DNA of 64,000 nt from Saprospiraceae bacterium (lineage in GTDB: Bacteria > Bacteroidota > Bacteroidia > Chitinophagales > Saprospiraceae), in assembly GCA_016710265.1 (NCBI GenBank), contig JADJJL010000007.1:372001-436000 (forward strand). Reading direction: 5' to 3'. Positions 53,856-62,510 of this stretch are shown one piece after another. The notes below the pieces were generated by a model. It ran no database searches. It was not told the origin of the DNA and saw nothing but the letters and a program-made list of their open reading frames with translations. The number at the start of each line of letters is the position of its first letter. Position 1 is the stretch's first letter. Made by a program: the position numbers and the translations under genes.

Positions 53856-53909
53856 ATGTTAAAGAATTTAAAGCACCAGAGAAAAAGAAAAAATCAGGGT
53901 AAACCCTGA
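53856..53909 (+). CDS. Possible 17-residue basic peptide ending inside a terminator
   Basis: ATG 53856 opens MLKNLKHQRKRKNQGKP and stops at TGA 53907-53909, inside the stem of the adjacent terminator. It is strongly basic. There is no homology and no promoter consensus at the right place, so it may be chance; listed because the terminator needs a transcript to end. Confidence 0.15.
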   Translation: MLKNLKHQRKRKNQGKP

Positions 53910-53916
53910 TTTTTTA
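53889..53916. terminator. Orphan terminator-like hairpin between divergent genes
   Basis: A perfect 11-bp stem AAAAATCAGGG / CCCTGATTTTT encloses a TAAA loop and has T-runs on both strands. It lies upstream of both yaaA and the DUF1800 gene, so it ends neither. Confidence 0.75.
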
Positions 53917-53957
53917 AATTATTTACAATTTCCATAAATGCATGTGCAAGATTTCCA

Positions 53958-53965
53958 TACTTTTG
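53958..53965 (+). promoter_or_regulatory. Bacteroidetes -7 box TACTTTTG of the DUF1800 operon
   Basis: This is an exact TAnnTTTG match 31 bases upstream of the ATG at 53997. Confidence 0.6.
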
Positions 53966-53996
53966 GTAGTCATTTCAGATATATAAATCATTAATT

Positions 53997-55790
53997 ATGC
54001 AGAAAGCAAAATTCTTGTGCCTGTTTTTCATTTTTGATTGGATGTTTAAGGTAGAGGCCCAATCCATCATTTTGGGTGCCGGCCAAAATCCGGAGGTCAA
54101 AGTAGAATCCAGCAGTGATTGGACTTCTCCACTTTGGAACAAAGTGGCAGAAAGTAAAAATGTCTTCGACGGTTCTGGACTCAATTATGATCTTTATAAT
54201 GCCAGTCGCTTTTTATATCAAGCCACTACGGGTTCTGATTATCAGGAAGTCAAAAGAACGGCTTCGATGGGTTTTCATCCTTGGATCAATGAACAGATTG
54301 CTTTGAAACCCGAACTTTTATCGGATCAATTGGAAAAAGTACTAGAGGAGGTGGTCGATTGGCATTATGTCAATGGTGGAGATTCGATTGATGAACCGGA
54401 CTATTTTTATGCGCTCTACTTTAACTATGCTTGGTGGCAACACAATCTCACAACCAAGGATAAATTAAGACAAAGAATCGCTTTGGCACTCAGCGAAATT
54501 TTTGTGATTTCAGCCAATTCAGATATTGGTGGCGTAGCCAGAGGAATGAGCAATTACTATGATATTCTGGTTAGAAATTCTTTAGGCAATTTTAAAGATT
54601 TATTGCTTGAGGTGAGTCTGCATCCCATGATGGGCGTTTATTTATCCCATCTTAACAATCCAAAAACGGATATAATTGAAAATATCCGCCCTGATGAAAA
54701 CTATGCACGAGAAATTATGCAGCTTTTTACCATTGGTTTATATGAATTAAATCAAGATGGGACTAGAAAAAAAGATAGTTTGGGAAATGATATTCCAACT
54801 TACACTCAAAGGGATATTCAGGAATTGGCAAAAGTATTTACTGGATTGAGTTTTTCAGAAATCATGCCCAATCAATGGATAGATACTCCTCAATTTGGTG
54901 TCAATTTATATCTTGGGATTCCTACCAAGCCCATGAAGATGTTTGAAAGATATCACGAACAAGGTCCTAAATATATCCTTGGAAATGTCACTATTCCTGG
55001 AGGACAGAGCGGGATGAAAGACATCAATGATGCCATCAATGTACTTTTCAATCATCCCAATACTGCTCCATTTATTTGCAGACAACTTATCCAGAGGTTG
55101 ATTAAATCCAATCCAAGCAAAGAGTACGTTAGTAGGATTGCCAATGTTTTTGATAAGGATCAAAATGGGCAACGAGGTAATCTGGCCTCAGTCATTAAAG
55201 CTATATTGCTGGATGACGAAGCCAGGACCTGCGATTGGATGAATGATGATTCCAATGGACAATTACGTGAACCAATATTGAGGTATGCACACGCGATGTC
55301 GGCGGTAGGAGTTGAACAATATTATGGCAGGTATTGGAACAGTAGCTATGAATTTTTAGACGCCACCAATCAAATGGTGTTACATGCTCCTACTGTGTTT
55401 AATTTTTTTCTTCCTCACCACAGTCCAAAGGGTGCCCTATCAGCAAAAGGATTACAAGGCCCCGAATTTCAAATCCACAATTCTAAAACTTCGATCGGTT
55501 TTTTAAATCAAGTCAATAATTGGATCTACGATTATGCCATGTATTCCTGGATGGAAGATGATCCTGCTACCTTACTTAGCTTTGATGAGTTTGAAGAATT
55601 GGCACGAGACCCTGAAGCCATGTTGAATTTATATGATATTTTAATATCTCATGGAAGATTGTCCGATAGAACCCGAGAGATTATTAAAACTTCATTACAC
55701 AAATTAATAAGAGGAGATTTTAGAAACGATAGAGCCAAAATGGCACTGTATTTATTAATGATATCTCCTGATTACGCCATTTTCAAATAA
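53997..55790 (+). CDS. DUF1800 domain secreted protein
   Basis: This is a 597-residue protein with a signal peptide (about 1-20). The DUF1800 domain covers about 60-595: ASRFLYQATTGSDYQEVK (the family start), WWQHNLTTKDKLRQRIALALSEIFV, DNYAREIMQLFTIGLYE (here ENYAREIMQ), FTGLS, NTAPFICRQLIQRLI, and REPILRYAHAM. DUF1800 proteins are common in Bacteroidetes, Planctomycetes and Proteobacteria, almost always next to DUF1501, and have no known activity. Eight bases separate it from the DUF1501 gene. Confidence 0.92.
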   Translation: MQKAKFLCLFFIFDWMFKVEAQSIILGAGQNPEVKVESSSDWTSPLWNKVAESKNVFDGSGLNYDLYNASRFLYQATTGSDYQEVKRTASMGFHPWINEQIALKPELLSDQLEKVLEEVVDWHYVNGGDSIDEPDYFYALYFNYAWWQHNLTTKDKLRQRIALALSEIFVISANSDIGGVARGMSNYYDILVRNSLGNFKDLLLEVSLHPMMGVYLSHLNNPKTDIIENIRPDENYAREIMQLFTIGLYELNQDGTRKKDSLGNDIPTYTQRDIQELAKVFTGLSFSEIMPNQWIDTPQFGVNLYLGIPTKPMKMFERYHEQGPKYILGNVTIPGGQSGMKDINDAINVLFNHPNTAPFICRQLIQRLIKSNPSKEYVSRIANVFDKDQNGQRGNLASVIKAILLDDEARTCDWMNDDSNGQLREPILRYAHAMSAVGVEQYYGRYWNSSYEFLDATNQMVLHAPTVFNFFLPHHSPKGALSAKGLQGPEFQIHNSKTSIGFLNQVNNWIYDYAMYSWMEDDPATLLSFDEFEELARDPEAMLNLYDILISHGRLSDRTREIIKTSLHKLIRGDFRNDRAKMALYLLMISPDYAIFK

Positions 55791-55798
55791 GACAAATC

Positions 55799-57214
55799 AT
55801 GCAAAATAATCATAATTCAAGAAGAAAATTTCTAGGCCAATTGAGTTGTGCTGCCATTGGATATACCACTTTATACAATTCGGTTTTAAACTTAAAAGCC
55901 ATCAATGCCCTCGCCGCAGCAACCGGAGCTTTGGACAAAGATTACAAAGCTCTAGTCTGTATCAATTTATCTGGAGGTAATGATTCGTACAACATGCTTG
56001 TACCAACTTCCACCTCTGAATACAATACCTATCAGAATGTGCGATCTAATTTGGCACTTTCGAGGAATGAATTGCTAAATCTCCAGGTGAGAAACACTCC
56101 AGGAAGGACCTTTGGCTTACATCCCGCAATGACAGGTCTACAAAATTTATTTAATCAACGCAAGGCTAGTTTTATAAGTAATATTGGCACTTTGATAGAT
56201 CCACTGACAGCTCAAGATTTTTACAATAACAACAATACGATTGCATTACCGCTAGGCTTGTTTTCACATTCAGATCAAAGTCAACATTGGCAAACAGGAA
56301 TTCCCCAAACGAGAACCAATATTGGCTGGGCAGGCAGAATGTCAGATTTAATCAAGGACATGAATACAGAGGATAAAATCTCGATGAATCTCTCTCTTTC
56401 GGGAACCAATATTTTGGAAACTGGTAATGAGGTCATAGAATATGTCATTGATCCAAGAGAAGGTAGTATAGGAATCAGAGATTATCGTCCTGATAATATG
56501 TATGACCAATTCAATATTGCCAAAACCCAGGCTATAGATAGTATGTTGGGCCAACAATACCACGATGCTTTTGAAAAAACATATATGGATGTCATTCGCA
56601 ATGGAAGAGATGGCCACTTAAAATTTAAAGGAGCTTTGGACCAAGGACCAGTTATCAATACACAGTTCAGTGATAATTATCTTTCTGATTCCATGAAAAT
56701 GATTGCTCGCACTATTTCTGTACATGAAGAACTTGGATTTAAGAGACAGGTATTTTATGTGGATTTTTATGGCTGGGACCATCACGATGAAGTTTTAAAT
56801 AATCAAAATGGTATGCTTTCAGATGTATCTGCAGCAGTTAGCGAATTCCACCAAGCCATGGAGCAGTTGGGTTTATCCGATCAGGTGACCACATTTTGCA
56901 TATCTGAATTTGGCAGAACTCTCACTTCCAATGGCAATGGAACGGACCACGCTTGGGGAGGTAATGTTTTTGTGGCAGGAGGAGCAGTTAATGGTGGAAA
57001 TATATTTGGTCAGTATCCTGATCTTGCACTCAATGGACCATTGAATATATATGAAGGAACTGTAATACCAACTACTCCTGTGGATACTTATTTTGCCGAA
57101 TTGGCACTTTGGATGGGCGTACGTAAGAGCGATTTAAATTTCGTCATACCCAATATAGGTAATTTTTACAATGTCCAATCCAGCAATGCACCCATTGGTT
57201 TTCTTAAACTCTAA
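55799..57214 (+). CDS. DUF1501 domain protein with twin-arginine-like signal
   Basis: This is a 471-residue protein. It begins with a Tat-like signal: SRRKFLGQLSC at residues 7-17 and a hydrophobic stretch to about 38. The DUF1501 core follows: LVCINLSGGNDSYNMLVP, FGLHPAMTGLQNLFNQ, SHSDQSQHWQTG (the alkaline-phosphatase-like segment), DFYGWDHHDEV, and FCISEFGRTLTSNGNGTDHAWGG. This family resembles sulfatases/phosphatases in fold and may bind metal via the Asp/His residues, but its activity is unknown. It is the middle gene of the operon, downstream of DUF1800 and upstream of a T9SS protein. Confidence 0.92.
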   Translation: MQNNHNSRRKFLGQLSCAAIGYTTLYNSVLNLKAINALAAATGALDKDYKALVCINLSGGNDSYNMLVPTSTSEYNTYQNVRSNLALSRNELLNLQVRNTPGRTFGLHPAMTGLQNLFNQRKASFISNIGTLIDPLTAQDFYNNNNTIALPLGLFSHSDQSQHWQTGIPQTRTNIGWAGRMSDLIKDMNTEDKISMNLSLSGTNILETGNEVIEYVIDPREGSIGIRDYRPDNMYDQFNIAKTQAIDSMLGQQYHDAFEKTYMDVIRNGRDGHLKFKGALDQGPVINTQFSDNYLSDSMKMIARTISVHEELGFKRQVFYVDFYGWDHHDEVLNNQNGMLSDVSAAVSEFHQAMEQLGLSDQVTTFCISEFGRTLTSNGNGTDHAWGGNVFVAGGAVNGGNIFGQYPDLALNGPLNIYEGTVIPTTPVDTYFAELALWMGVRKSDLNFVIPNIGNFYNVQSSNAPIGFLKL

Positions 57215-57225
57215 TTATCCAAACA

Positions 57226-57975
57226 ATGAAAAAATTTATATTACTTAGTTTATTCTTATTTAGCACAAGATTACTTATTGCGCAATGTTATCCTGATAGA
57301 CATTCTACCAATTGGTTTGATGGCTGGAAGTCTTGTGAAGCAAGTGTTTCTCCGAATCCTGTCAATAAAAATGGCCATTGGCTTCTATTTGATCTTGGTC
57401 AACGATACAGGGTTCAGAAAATAAAAATTTGGAATTACAATGATCCTTCACAACTTGACAATGGAATATCAAAATTAAAAGTCGAGTATTCAGGAAATAA
57501 GATCAATTGGTATGAAGATAGAATATTGGATCTTGATAAAGCACCAGGGCATAACCGATATGAAGGAATGGATTGGATGGATTTAGGAATTCCAGAAGCT
57601 AGATATATTCTTTTAACTGCAGAATCCAATTTTGCAAAATCCTCTTGTTATGGCTTAGGAGAAGTTTTGTTTGAAGTAGAAAAACTATTAATTTCAGATG
57701 TTGAATCTCAACAAACAAATGTGTTAAAAGCAATCGCCCAACCAAATCCTTTCAACCAACAAGTTTATCTTGACTTAGAATTATCCAACCAATATCCTGC
57801 CAATTATCAAGTGTCGGATATGTATGGAAAAATTTGGAAGAGCTCGCAAATTGAATCAGGAAAAGGTAAGCATACTTTAAGAATTCTGACAGAAGAATGG
57901 CCTGTCGGTACTTATGTATTTTCGATTAGACAAAATGGGGAAAGTTTTCAAACCTTCCTTGTTAAAATGAAATAA
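57226..57975 (+). CDS. Secreted discoidin-like protein with T9SS type A domain
   Basis: This is a 249-residue protein with a signal peptide (about 1-19). Residues 25-150 look like an F5/8 type C (discoidin) domain: WLLFDLGQRYRVQKIKIWNY and VEYSGNKINWYED are the typical strands. The C-terminal T9SS type A signal is at about 165-249 (IAQPNPFNQQVYLDLELS, then GTYVFSIRQNG). Discoidin folds often bind carbohydrate. It is the last gene in the DUF1800-DUF1501 operon (11-base gap), so all three are probably exported together and act in the same place. Confidence 0.85.
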   Translation: MKKFILLSLFLFSTRLLIAQCYPDRHSTNWFDGWKSCEASVSPNPVNKNGHWLLFDLGQRYRVQKIKIWNYNDPSQLDNGISKLKVEYSGNKINWYEDRILDLDKAPGHNRYEGMDWMDLGIPEARYILLTAESNFAKSSCYGLGEVLFEVEKLLISDVESQQTNVLKAIAQPNPFNQQVYLDLELSNQYPANYQVSDMYGKIWKSSQIESGKGKHTLRILTEEWPVGTYVFSIRQNGESFQTFLVKMK

Positions 57976-57985
57976 GTTCATAAAA

Positions 57986-58014
57986 AAGGCAGTCTGAAAA
58001 ATTCAGACTGCCTT
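57986..58014. terminator. Bidirectional terminator between convergent genes
   Basis: A perfect 13-bp stem AAGGCAGTCTGAA / TTCAGACTGCCTT with an AAA loop lies between the T9SS gene and the YceI gene. A- and T-rich flanks serve both strands. Confidence 0.85.
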
Positions 58015-58043
58015 ATATTTATATAGCTGATTAAATATTACAC

Positions 58044-58628
58044 TTACTTTGTGTAAGCCAATTCTACCTCCAATATAAAATTATTGTCGATGGCTTTGTC
58101 TCCAAGATTGTCAAAGAAACTTCCGCTTCCGTATTTAATGTCAAATTGAGTCCTGTCAATGATGATTTTTGCTTTTGCAGTACCATTTTCTACCATAGCA
58201 TCAAAGTTTACAGGCTTGGTGATTCCTTTAATCGTTAAATTTCCATCTACTTTATAAGTTCCAGCTTTAGCGGTAGAAGTTGCTTTTGTGATTTTGAAAC
58301 TTGCTACTGGAAATTTCTCAGTGCTAAAAAAGTCTTCACTTTTTAAATGTCCCACTAATTTATCTGCATATTCACCTTGCATATCAGTACAGGTGATCGT
58401 GCCCATATTCATTTCAAATGAGCCTCCTGTTAAACCAGCTTTACCAAATTCAAGATTGGCAGATTTCAAGCTAATATTGCCTGAATGTTGTCCTGTAACT
58501 TTTTTACCAATCCAGGAAACTTTACTTTTACCAAGGTCCACTTTTGAAATGGTAGGATTCAGATCCAAAGTAGCTTGGATGTTCATTAGAGCAATAAAAG
58601 CTCCAGCAAAAATTAATTTTTTCATCAT
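58044..58628 (-). CDS. YceI family protein
   Basis: This is a 194-residue exported protein with a signal peptide (about 1-20). The YceI lipocalin-like fold is shown by DLGKSKVSWIGKKVTGQHSG, the Lys/Phe-rich core SEDFFSTEKFPVASFKITKA, TYKVDGNLTIKGITKPVNF, and FDIKYGSGSF. Members bind isoprenoid-type lipids in their barrel; the ligand here is unknown. Monocistronic, ending at the shared terminator. Confidence 0.93.
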   Translation of the reverse strand: MMKKLIFAGAFIALMNIQATLDLNPTISKVDLGKSKVSWIGKKVTGQHSGNISLKSANLEFGKAGLTGGSFEMNMGTITCTDMQGEYADKLVGHLKSEDFFSTEKFPVASFKITKATSTAKAGTYKVDGNLTIKGITKPVNFDAMVENGTAKAKIIIDRTQFDIKYGSGSFFDNLGDKAIDNNFILEVELAYTK

Positions 58629-58756
58629 ACTTATTGTTTTTATTTAAACCTTGAAACCTCTCAGGCTTTGATATTGTTGCATTTGATAAGTGATTTTAAG
58701 ATTTCCTTAAATTAGATTAAGAAAAAAGGCTCTGGTGTAATAAATAATTGTTTCGA

Positions 58757-59578
58757 ATGCTACAAAATCAAACCAATGAATACCTGCATGGCTTTTCCGA
58801 GGAAGAGCAAATGCGACTTATAGCCCAAAACAAGGTTTTAAGTCCCGACATTTATGCTTGGCTGGATTTAAGTAAGAGCAAGCATTTGCTTGAAATAGGT
58901 TGTGGGGTTGGAGCTCAAATGATAGAAATATTAAAGAGATTTCCCGAAATTAAAATGACTGGTATCGATCTGCATGAAGCCCAGATTATTAAAGCCAAGG
59001 AGTTATTAGGCAATAGTGGGATTAATCCAACGAGATATGAGTTAATCACCGGCAATATCCTTGATTCTTTAGATATTAAAAATGAATTTGATGATATTTT
59101 ATTGGTTTGGGTTTTAGAACACGTTAAAAATCCATCGGAATTACTAAGATCAGGACAGCAGTATCTCCGAAAAGGCGGTAAGATTCATATCACCGAAGTG
59201 TACAACCGGTCTTTCGACCTATATCCAGCATCTCCTAAAATTTTATCATTTTGGAAAAGAATGGATGAATTTCAAAATAGCTTGGGTGGAAATGGGCAGA
59301 TAGGAATAGAATTAGGGAATCTTTTGTGTGAATCTGGTTTCACAAAAATACAAACCCACTCCCATCCTTTATTTTTTGACAAAACAAAACCCGAGAGAAG
59401 GGCTACCTTTTTAAGCTATTGGACTGAACTTATGGAAAGCAGCGCATTGACCATGATTGCTAATAATGCAATTTCAAAGGAAGAATGGATTGAAGTTGAA
59501 AATTTAATGCATTTAATCCAAAGTGATGAAAATGCCATCTTTTATTATTCATGGATCCAAGCTTGTGGTGAAAAATAA
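58757..59578 (+). CDS. Class I SAM-dependent methyltransferase
   Basis: This is a 273-residue enzyme. Motif I is LLEIGCGVGAQMIEILKRFP, then motif II GIDLHEAQI and motif IV LVWVLEHVKNPSELL, a standard Rossmann methyltransferase. The substrate cannot be assigned. The start is ATG 58757 (MLQNQTNEYLHGF) rather than the TTG nine bases earlier. Confidence 0.88.
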   Translation: MLQNQTNEYLHGFSEEEQMRLIAQNKVLSPDIYAWLDLSKSKHLLEIGCGVGAQMIEILKRFPEIKMTGIDLHEAQIIKAKELLGNSGINPTRYELITGNILDSLDIKNEFDDILLVWVLEHVKNPSELLRSGQQYLRKGGKIHITEVYNRSFDLYPASPKILSFWKRMDEFQNSLGGNGQIGIELGNLLCESGFTKIQTHSHPLFFDKTKPERRATFLSYWTELMESSALTMIANNAISKEEWIEVENLMHLIQSDENAIFYYSWIQACGEK

Positions 59579-59622
59579 GAGTTTGGTTTTTAATTAAACA
59601 TTTGACATTTCTGACAGAAAAA

Positions 59623-61188
59623 TTAATGAATCAGGATTTTTAATGTCTGCCCCTTTCCACCTTGATTAATTCTGCAATAATAAACACCTGGTGGTAAATG
59701 TAAAATTGATATGTTGATCACCTCCGTTTTTAAGCCGGACCAATGATATAAATAATTTCCGTTTAGGGCGATCAAATCCAGCTGTATGAATGTATCATCC
59801 ATACTTTGATTAAAAGTAATTTCCCGCTGCGAAAAATTATATTGGGCAAATTGATTTCCACGAATTTTTTCATCACTTACAGAATTCAAATAATCAATCA
59901 CCCACCATTCCAATCCCAATACTTGTGTATATCTTCCAAAGTAAAACCGATCTTTTAAAATTGCAGTTTGAAGCCCAAAATTCGTTGAATTTGCTCCATT
60001 AAAATCCAGCAGTTTATTTTTAATGCCTGTATTGAGATTGGCGGTCCACAATTCCAATTCTCCAAAATAGCGAGTATAAAAAATGGTCTCTTTACCATCA
60101 TAGGCTACATTAAAGCCTTGTCCAACATGACTGATCAGTGGATCAATGATTTTACTTCCTTCGAAAGTGCCATCAGTCACCCAAAGCTGATATTTGTTTA
60201 ATGTATAGTAAGTAAAAAATACTTTATCATGTGTAGAAACTACAAAACTTCTCCGCGTATTAGGTACAATCTTAATGAGTTCTTTGGTTAACTTGTCAAA
60301 ACTAAAAATACCTTGACTTTCTGTGTGAAAAATCACTTTATCTCCAATCGGATACACAGCCAAAAGATAACCGATGTTAAAAATGTAAGGTATATCGTCG
60401 ACAATAGCTACAGTTCGGGTAAATTTTACTCCATTCAAAAAAATGTCCCCACTTAGATAAAGAGCATCATCTGCGGAACTAACAAAATCAATGTATTGAA
60501 AATATAAAATCGGATATAGGAAATCTTTTAATTCATACGTGTTCAGCTCTGTAAAATCAGTAATCAACGGATAAGGTTGGTATTTTTGATTTCTTGTAAA
60601 AATGGTATATCCTTTATATTGAAAAGAAGGTCCATCATACAGGTAGTATAAGTTCATCTTAAACTTACGTGTATTTTGAGGAGTTCCATCAGAAATCCAT
60701 GTAGTTACAATTCCAGCTGAATCTATTTGGTACAATATTTCATCTTCAGTAAAGGGAATAAGTGCCACATCGGATTGAATGTCATCGGATATAATGTCCT
60801 GCTTACAATGGATGACCGTTGGGTTTTGAAACGCAAAACAACTTAAATTGTAATCATACTCTCCCCTAGCGAAGCTATAAGCTTTGCTAATTTGAAAAAT
60901 TCGATCTTTTAAAAAAATGGAATTCCCCTTCGGCCCTGTTGTGTAAATACCCAAATTGCATAAAAACTCAATTTTCTCTCCATCGCATCTGTAAATCCCT
61001 TTTATTGATCCATCCGTGCCACTGAAATAAAAATACCGATCATCTACATATACATTTCCAGGGTAATAGCCATTTGGAGAGATACCTGATCCCGCGTTAG
61101 AATTGAGATCTTTCAATAACCGAGCAGTTTGAGCGTCAGAAGTCCAAATCGTAAAAATGTAAAAAAGGAGGGAAAGGATAGATTTCAT
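59623..61188 (-). CDS. Secreted ELWxxDGT-repeat-like protein with a divergent T9SS-type C-terminus
   Basis: This is a 521-residue protein with a signal peptide (about 1-20, ending TSDAQ). The body is beta-rich with repeated YFSGTDGSIKGIYRCDG, YLWVTDGT-like units (here QLWVTDGTFEGSKI), and VFFTYYTLNKYQLW, the pattern of ELWxxDGT propeller-like repeats seen in secreted Bacteroidetes proteins. The end (DDTFIQLDLIALNGNYLY, then PGVYYCRINQGG and LKILIH) resembles a weak type A T9SS domain. I use ATG 61188 (MKSILSLLF). It has its own -7 box. Confidence 0.78.
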   Translation of the reverse strand: MKSILSLLFYIFTIWTSDAQTARLLKDLNSNAGSGISPNGYYPGNVYVDDRYFYFSGTDGSIKGIYRCDGEKIEFLCNLGIYTTGPKGNSIFLKDRIFQISKAYSFARGEYDYNLSCFAFQNPTVIHCKQDIISDDIQSDVALIPFTEDEILYQIDSAGIVTTWISDGTPQNTRKFKMNLYYLYDGPSFQYKGYTIFTRNQKYQPYPLITDFTELNTYELKDFLYPILYFQYIDFVSSADDALYLSGDIFLNGVKFTRTVAIVDDIPYIFNIGYLLAVYPIGDKVIFHTESQGIFSFDKLTKELIKIVPNTRRSFVVSTHDKVFFTYYTLNKYQLWVTDGTFEGSKIIDPLISHVGQGFNVAYDGKETIFYTRYFGELELWTANLNTGIKNKLLDFNGANSTNFGLQTAILKDRFYFGRYTQVLGLEWWVIDYLNSVSDEKIRGNQFAQYNFSQREITFNQSMDDTFIQLDLIALNGNYLYHWSGLKTEVINISILHLPPGVYYCRINQGGKGQTLKILIH

Positions 61189-61210
61189 CAATATGCTATT
61201 TTGAACTTGA

Positions 61211-61218
61211 CAAAAATA
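61211..61218 (-). promoter_or_regulatory. Bacteroidetes -7 box TATTTTTG
   Basis: This is an exact TAnnTTTG match on the minus strand, 22 bases upstream of the ATG at 61188. Confidence 0.55.
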
Positions 61219-61242
61219 GACCAAGTTTGTGAATTTTATCTA

Positions 61243-61280
61243 TAAAAAACCGGAACGAAAATAAAATTCTCATCCCGGTT
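61243..61280 (-). terminator. Terminator of the hmgA-hppD operon
   Basis: On the minus strand AACCGGGA and TTCCGGTT pair (one mismatch) across a 17-base loop and are followed by a T-run. It lies about 30 bases after the hppD stop. Confidence 0.6.
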
Positions 61281-61310
61281 ATACTCCCCTATTAAATTAA
61301 CTTATTAATC

Positions 61311-62471
61311 CTAAAGTGTACCTCTTCTGGCTTGCTCAGCTTCGATGCTCTCAAACAATGCCTGAAAATTTCCTTTTCCAAATGATTTTGCCCCTTTGCG
61401 TTGTATGATTTCAAAAAACAAGGTGGGTCGATCTTCTACTGGTTTTGTGAATATCTGCAGCAAATAACCTTCTTCATCTCTATCTACCATAATTCCCCAT
61501 TTTTTTAATTCATTCAGATCTTCTTCGATTATGCCCACACGGTCTAATACTGTATCATAATAACTGCCCGGAACATATAAAAACTCTACTCCTCTTTTCC
61601 TCATTTCACTGATGGTAAATACGATATCATCTGTAGCTACTGCAATGTGTTGACAGCCCGGGCCGCGATAAAAATCAAGATATTCTTGGACCTGAGACTT
61701 CTTTATTCCCATTGCAGGTTCATTGATCGGAAACTTAACAAAGCCGTTGCCATTCGACATGACCTTACTCATAAGTGCGGTGTATGCAGTGGAAATGTCT
61801 TTATCATCAAAAGTAATTAGATTGGCAAAACCCATGGTGCGCGCATAAAAATCTGCCCATAAGTTCATTTCACCCAATTCCACATTACCCACCATATGAT
61901 CTATATATTTCAGTCCTGTAACTCCTGGTTGGTATTCTGTCTGAAGGGGTTCAAATCCAGGTAAAAATATTCCATGGTAGTTTTTTCTTTCAATAAATAA
62001 ATGCACTGTATCACCGTAAGTATGTATTCCCGATCTTTTTATTAGACCATGTTCATCCGATTCCGTTTCTGGATGTAAGTAAGGTTTTGCTCCTCTGCTT
62101 ACCGTTTGATGAAAAGCATCATACGCATCATCTACCCATAAAGCAATGACTTTCACTCCATCTCCATGCTTCTGAAGATGTTCTGAAATTTCTCCATCTG
62201 GATCAAAAGGCGTAGTCAAAACCAATCTGATTTTTCCTTGCTTTAGAACATAAGAAGTGCGGTCTTTACATCCAGTTTCCAATCCTTTATATGCAAGATC
62301 CTGAAAACCAAATGCAGTTTTGTAAAAGTAGGCAGCTTGTTTGGCATTCCCTACATATAATTCTACATAGTCTGTACCATGAATCGGCAAAAAATCAGAA
62401 GCCTTGTCAAATATTTTCTGTGATTCCGAATATTTAAAATTTTGGACTTTTGTTAGATCTGCTGTTTCCAT
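61311..62471 (-). CDS. hppD: 4-hydroxyphenylpyruvate dioxygenase
   Basis: HPPD converts 4-hydroxyphenylpyruvate to homogentisate in tyrosine breakdown. The 386-residue protein has two vicinal-oxygen-chelate halves. The iron ligands are His in KYIDHMVGNVELGEM, His in GCQHIAVATDDIV, and Glu in LFFEIIQRKGAKSFG, and the C-terminal substrate-gating helix GKGNFQALFESIE is intact. ATG 62471 (METADLTK) is preferred; a GTG at 62483 would add four residues. It follows hmgA by 39 bases in the same direction. Confidence 0.96.
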   Translation of the reverse strand: METADLTKVQNFKYSESQKIFDKASDFLPIHGTDYVELYVGNAKQAAYFYKTAFGFQDLAYKGLETGCKDRTSYVLKQGKIRLVLTTPFDPDGEISEHLQKHGDGVKVIALWVDDAYDAFHQTVSRGAKPYLHPETESDEHGLIKRSGIHTYGDTVHLFIERKNYHGIFLPGFEPLQTEYQPGVTGLKYIDHMVGNVELGEMNLWADFYARTMGFANLITFDDKDISTAYTALMSKVMSNGNGFVKFPINEPAMGIKKSQVQEYLDFYRGPGCQHIAVATDDIVFTISEMRKRGVEFLYVPGSYYDTVLDRVGIIEEDLNELKKWGIMVDRDEEGYLLQIFTKPVEDRPTLFFEIIQRKGAKSFGKGNFQALFESIEAEQARRGTL

Positions 62472-62510
62472 TTTTATCTTCACTAAGGTTTTAAAATGAT
62501 ATTTTTTATT

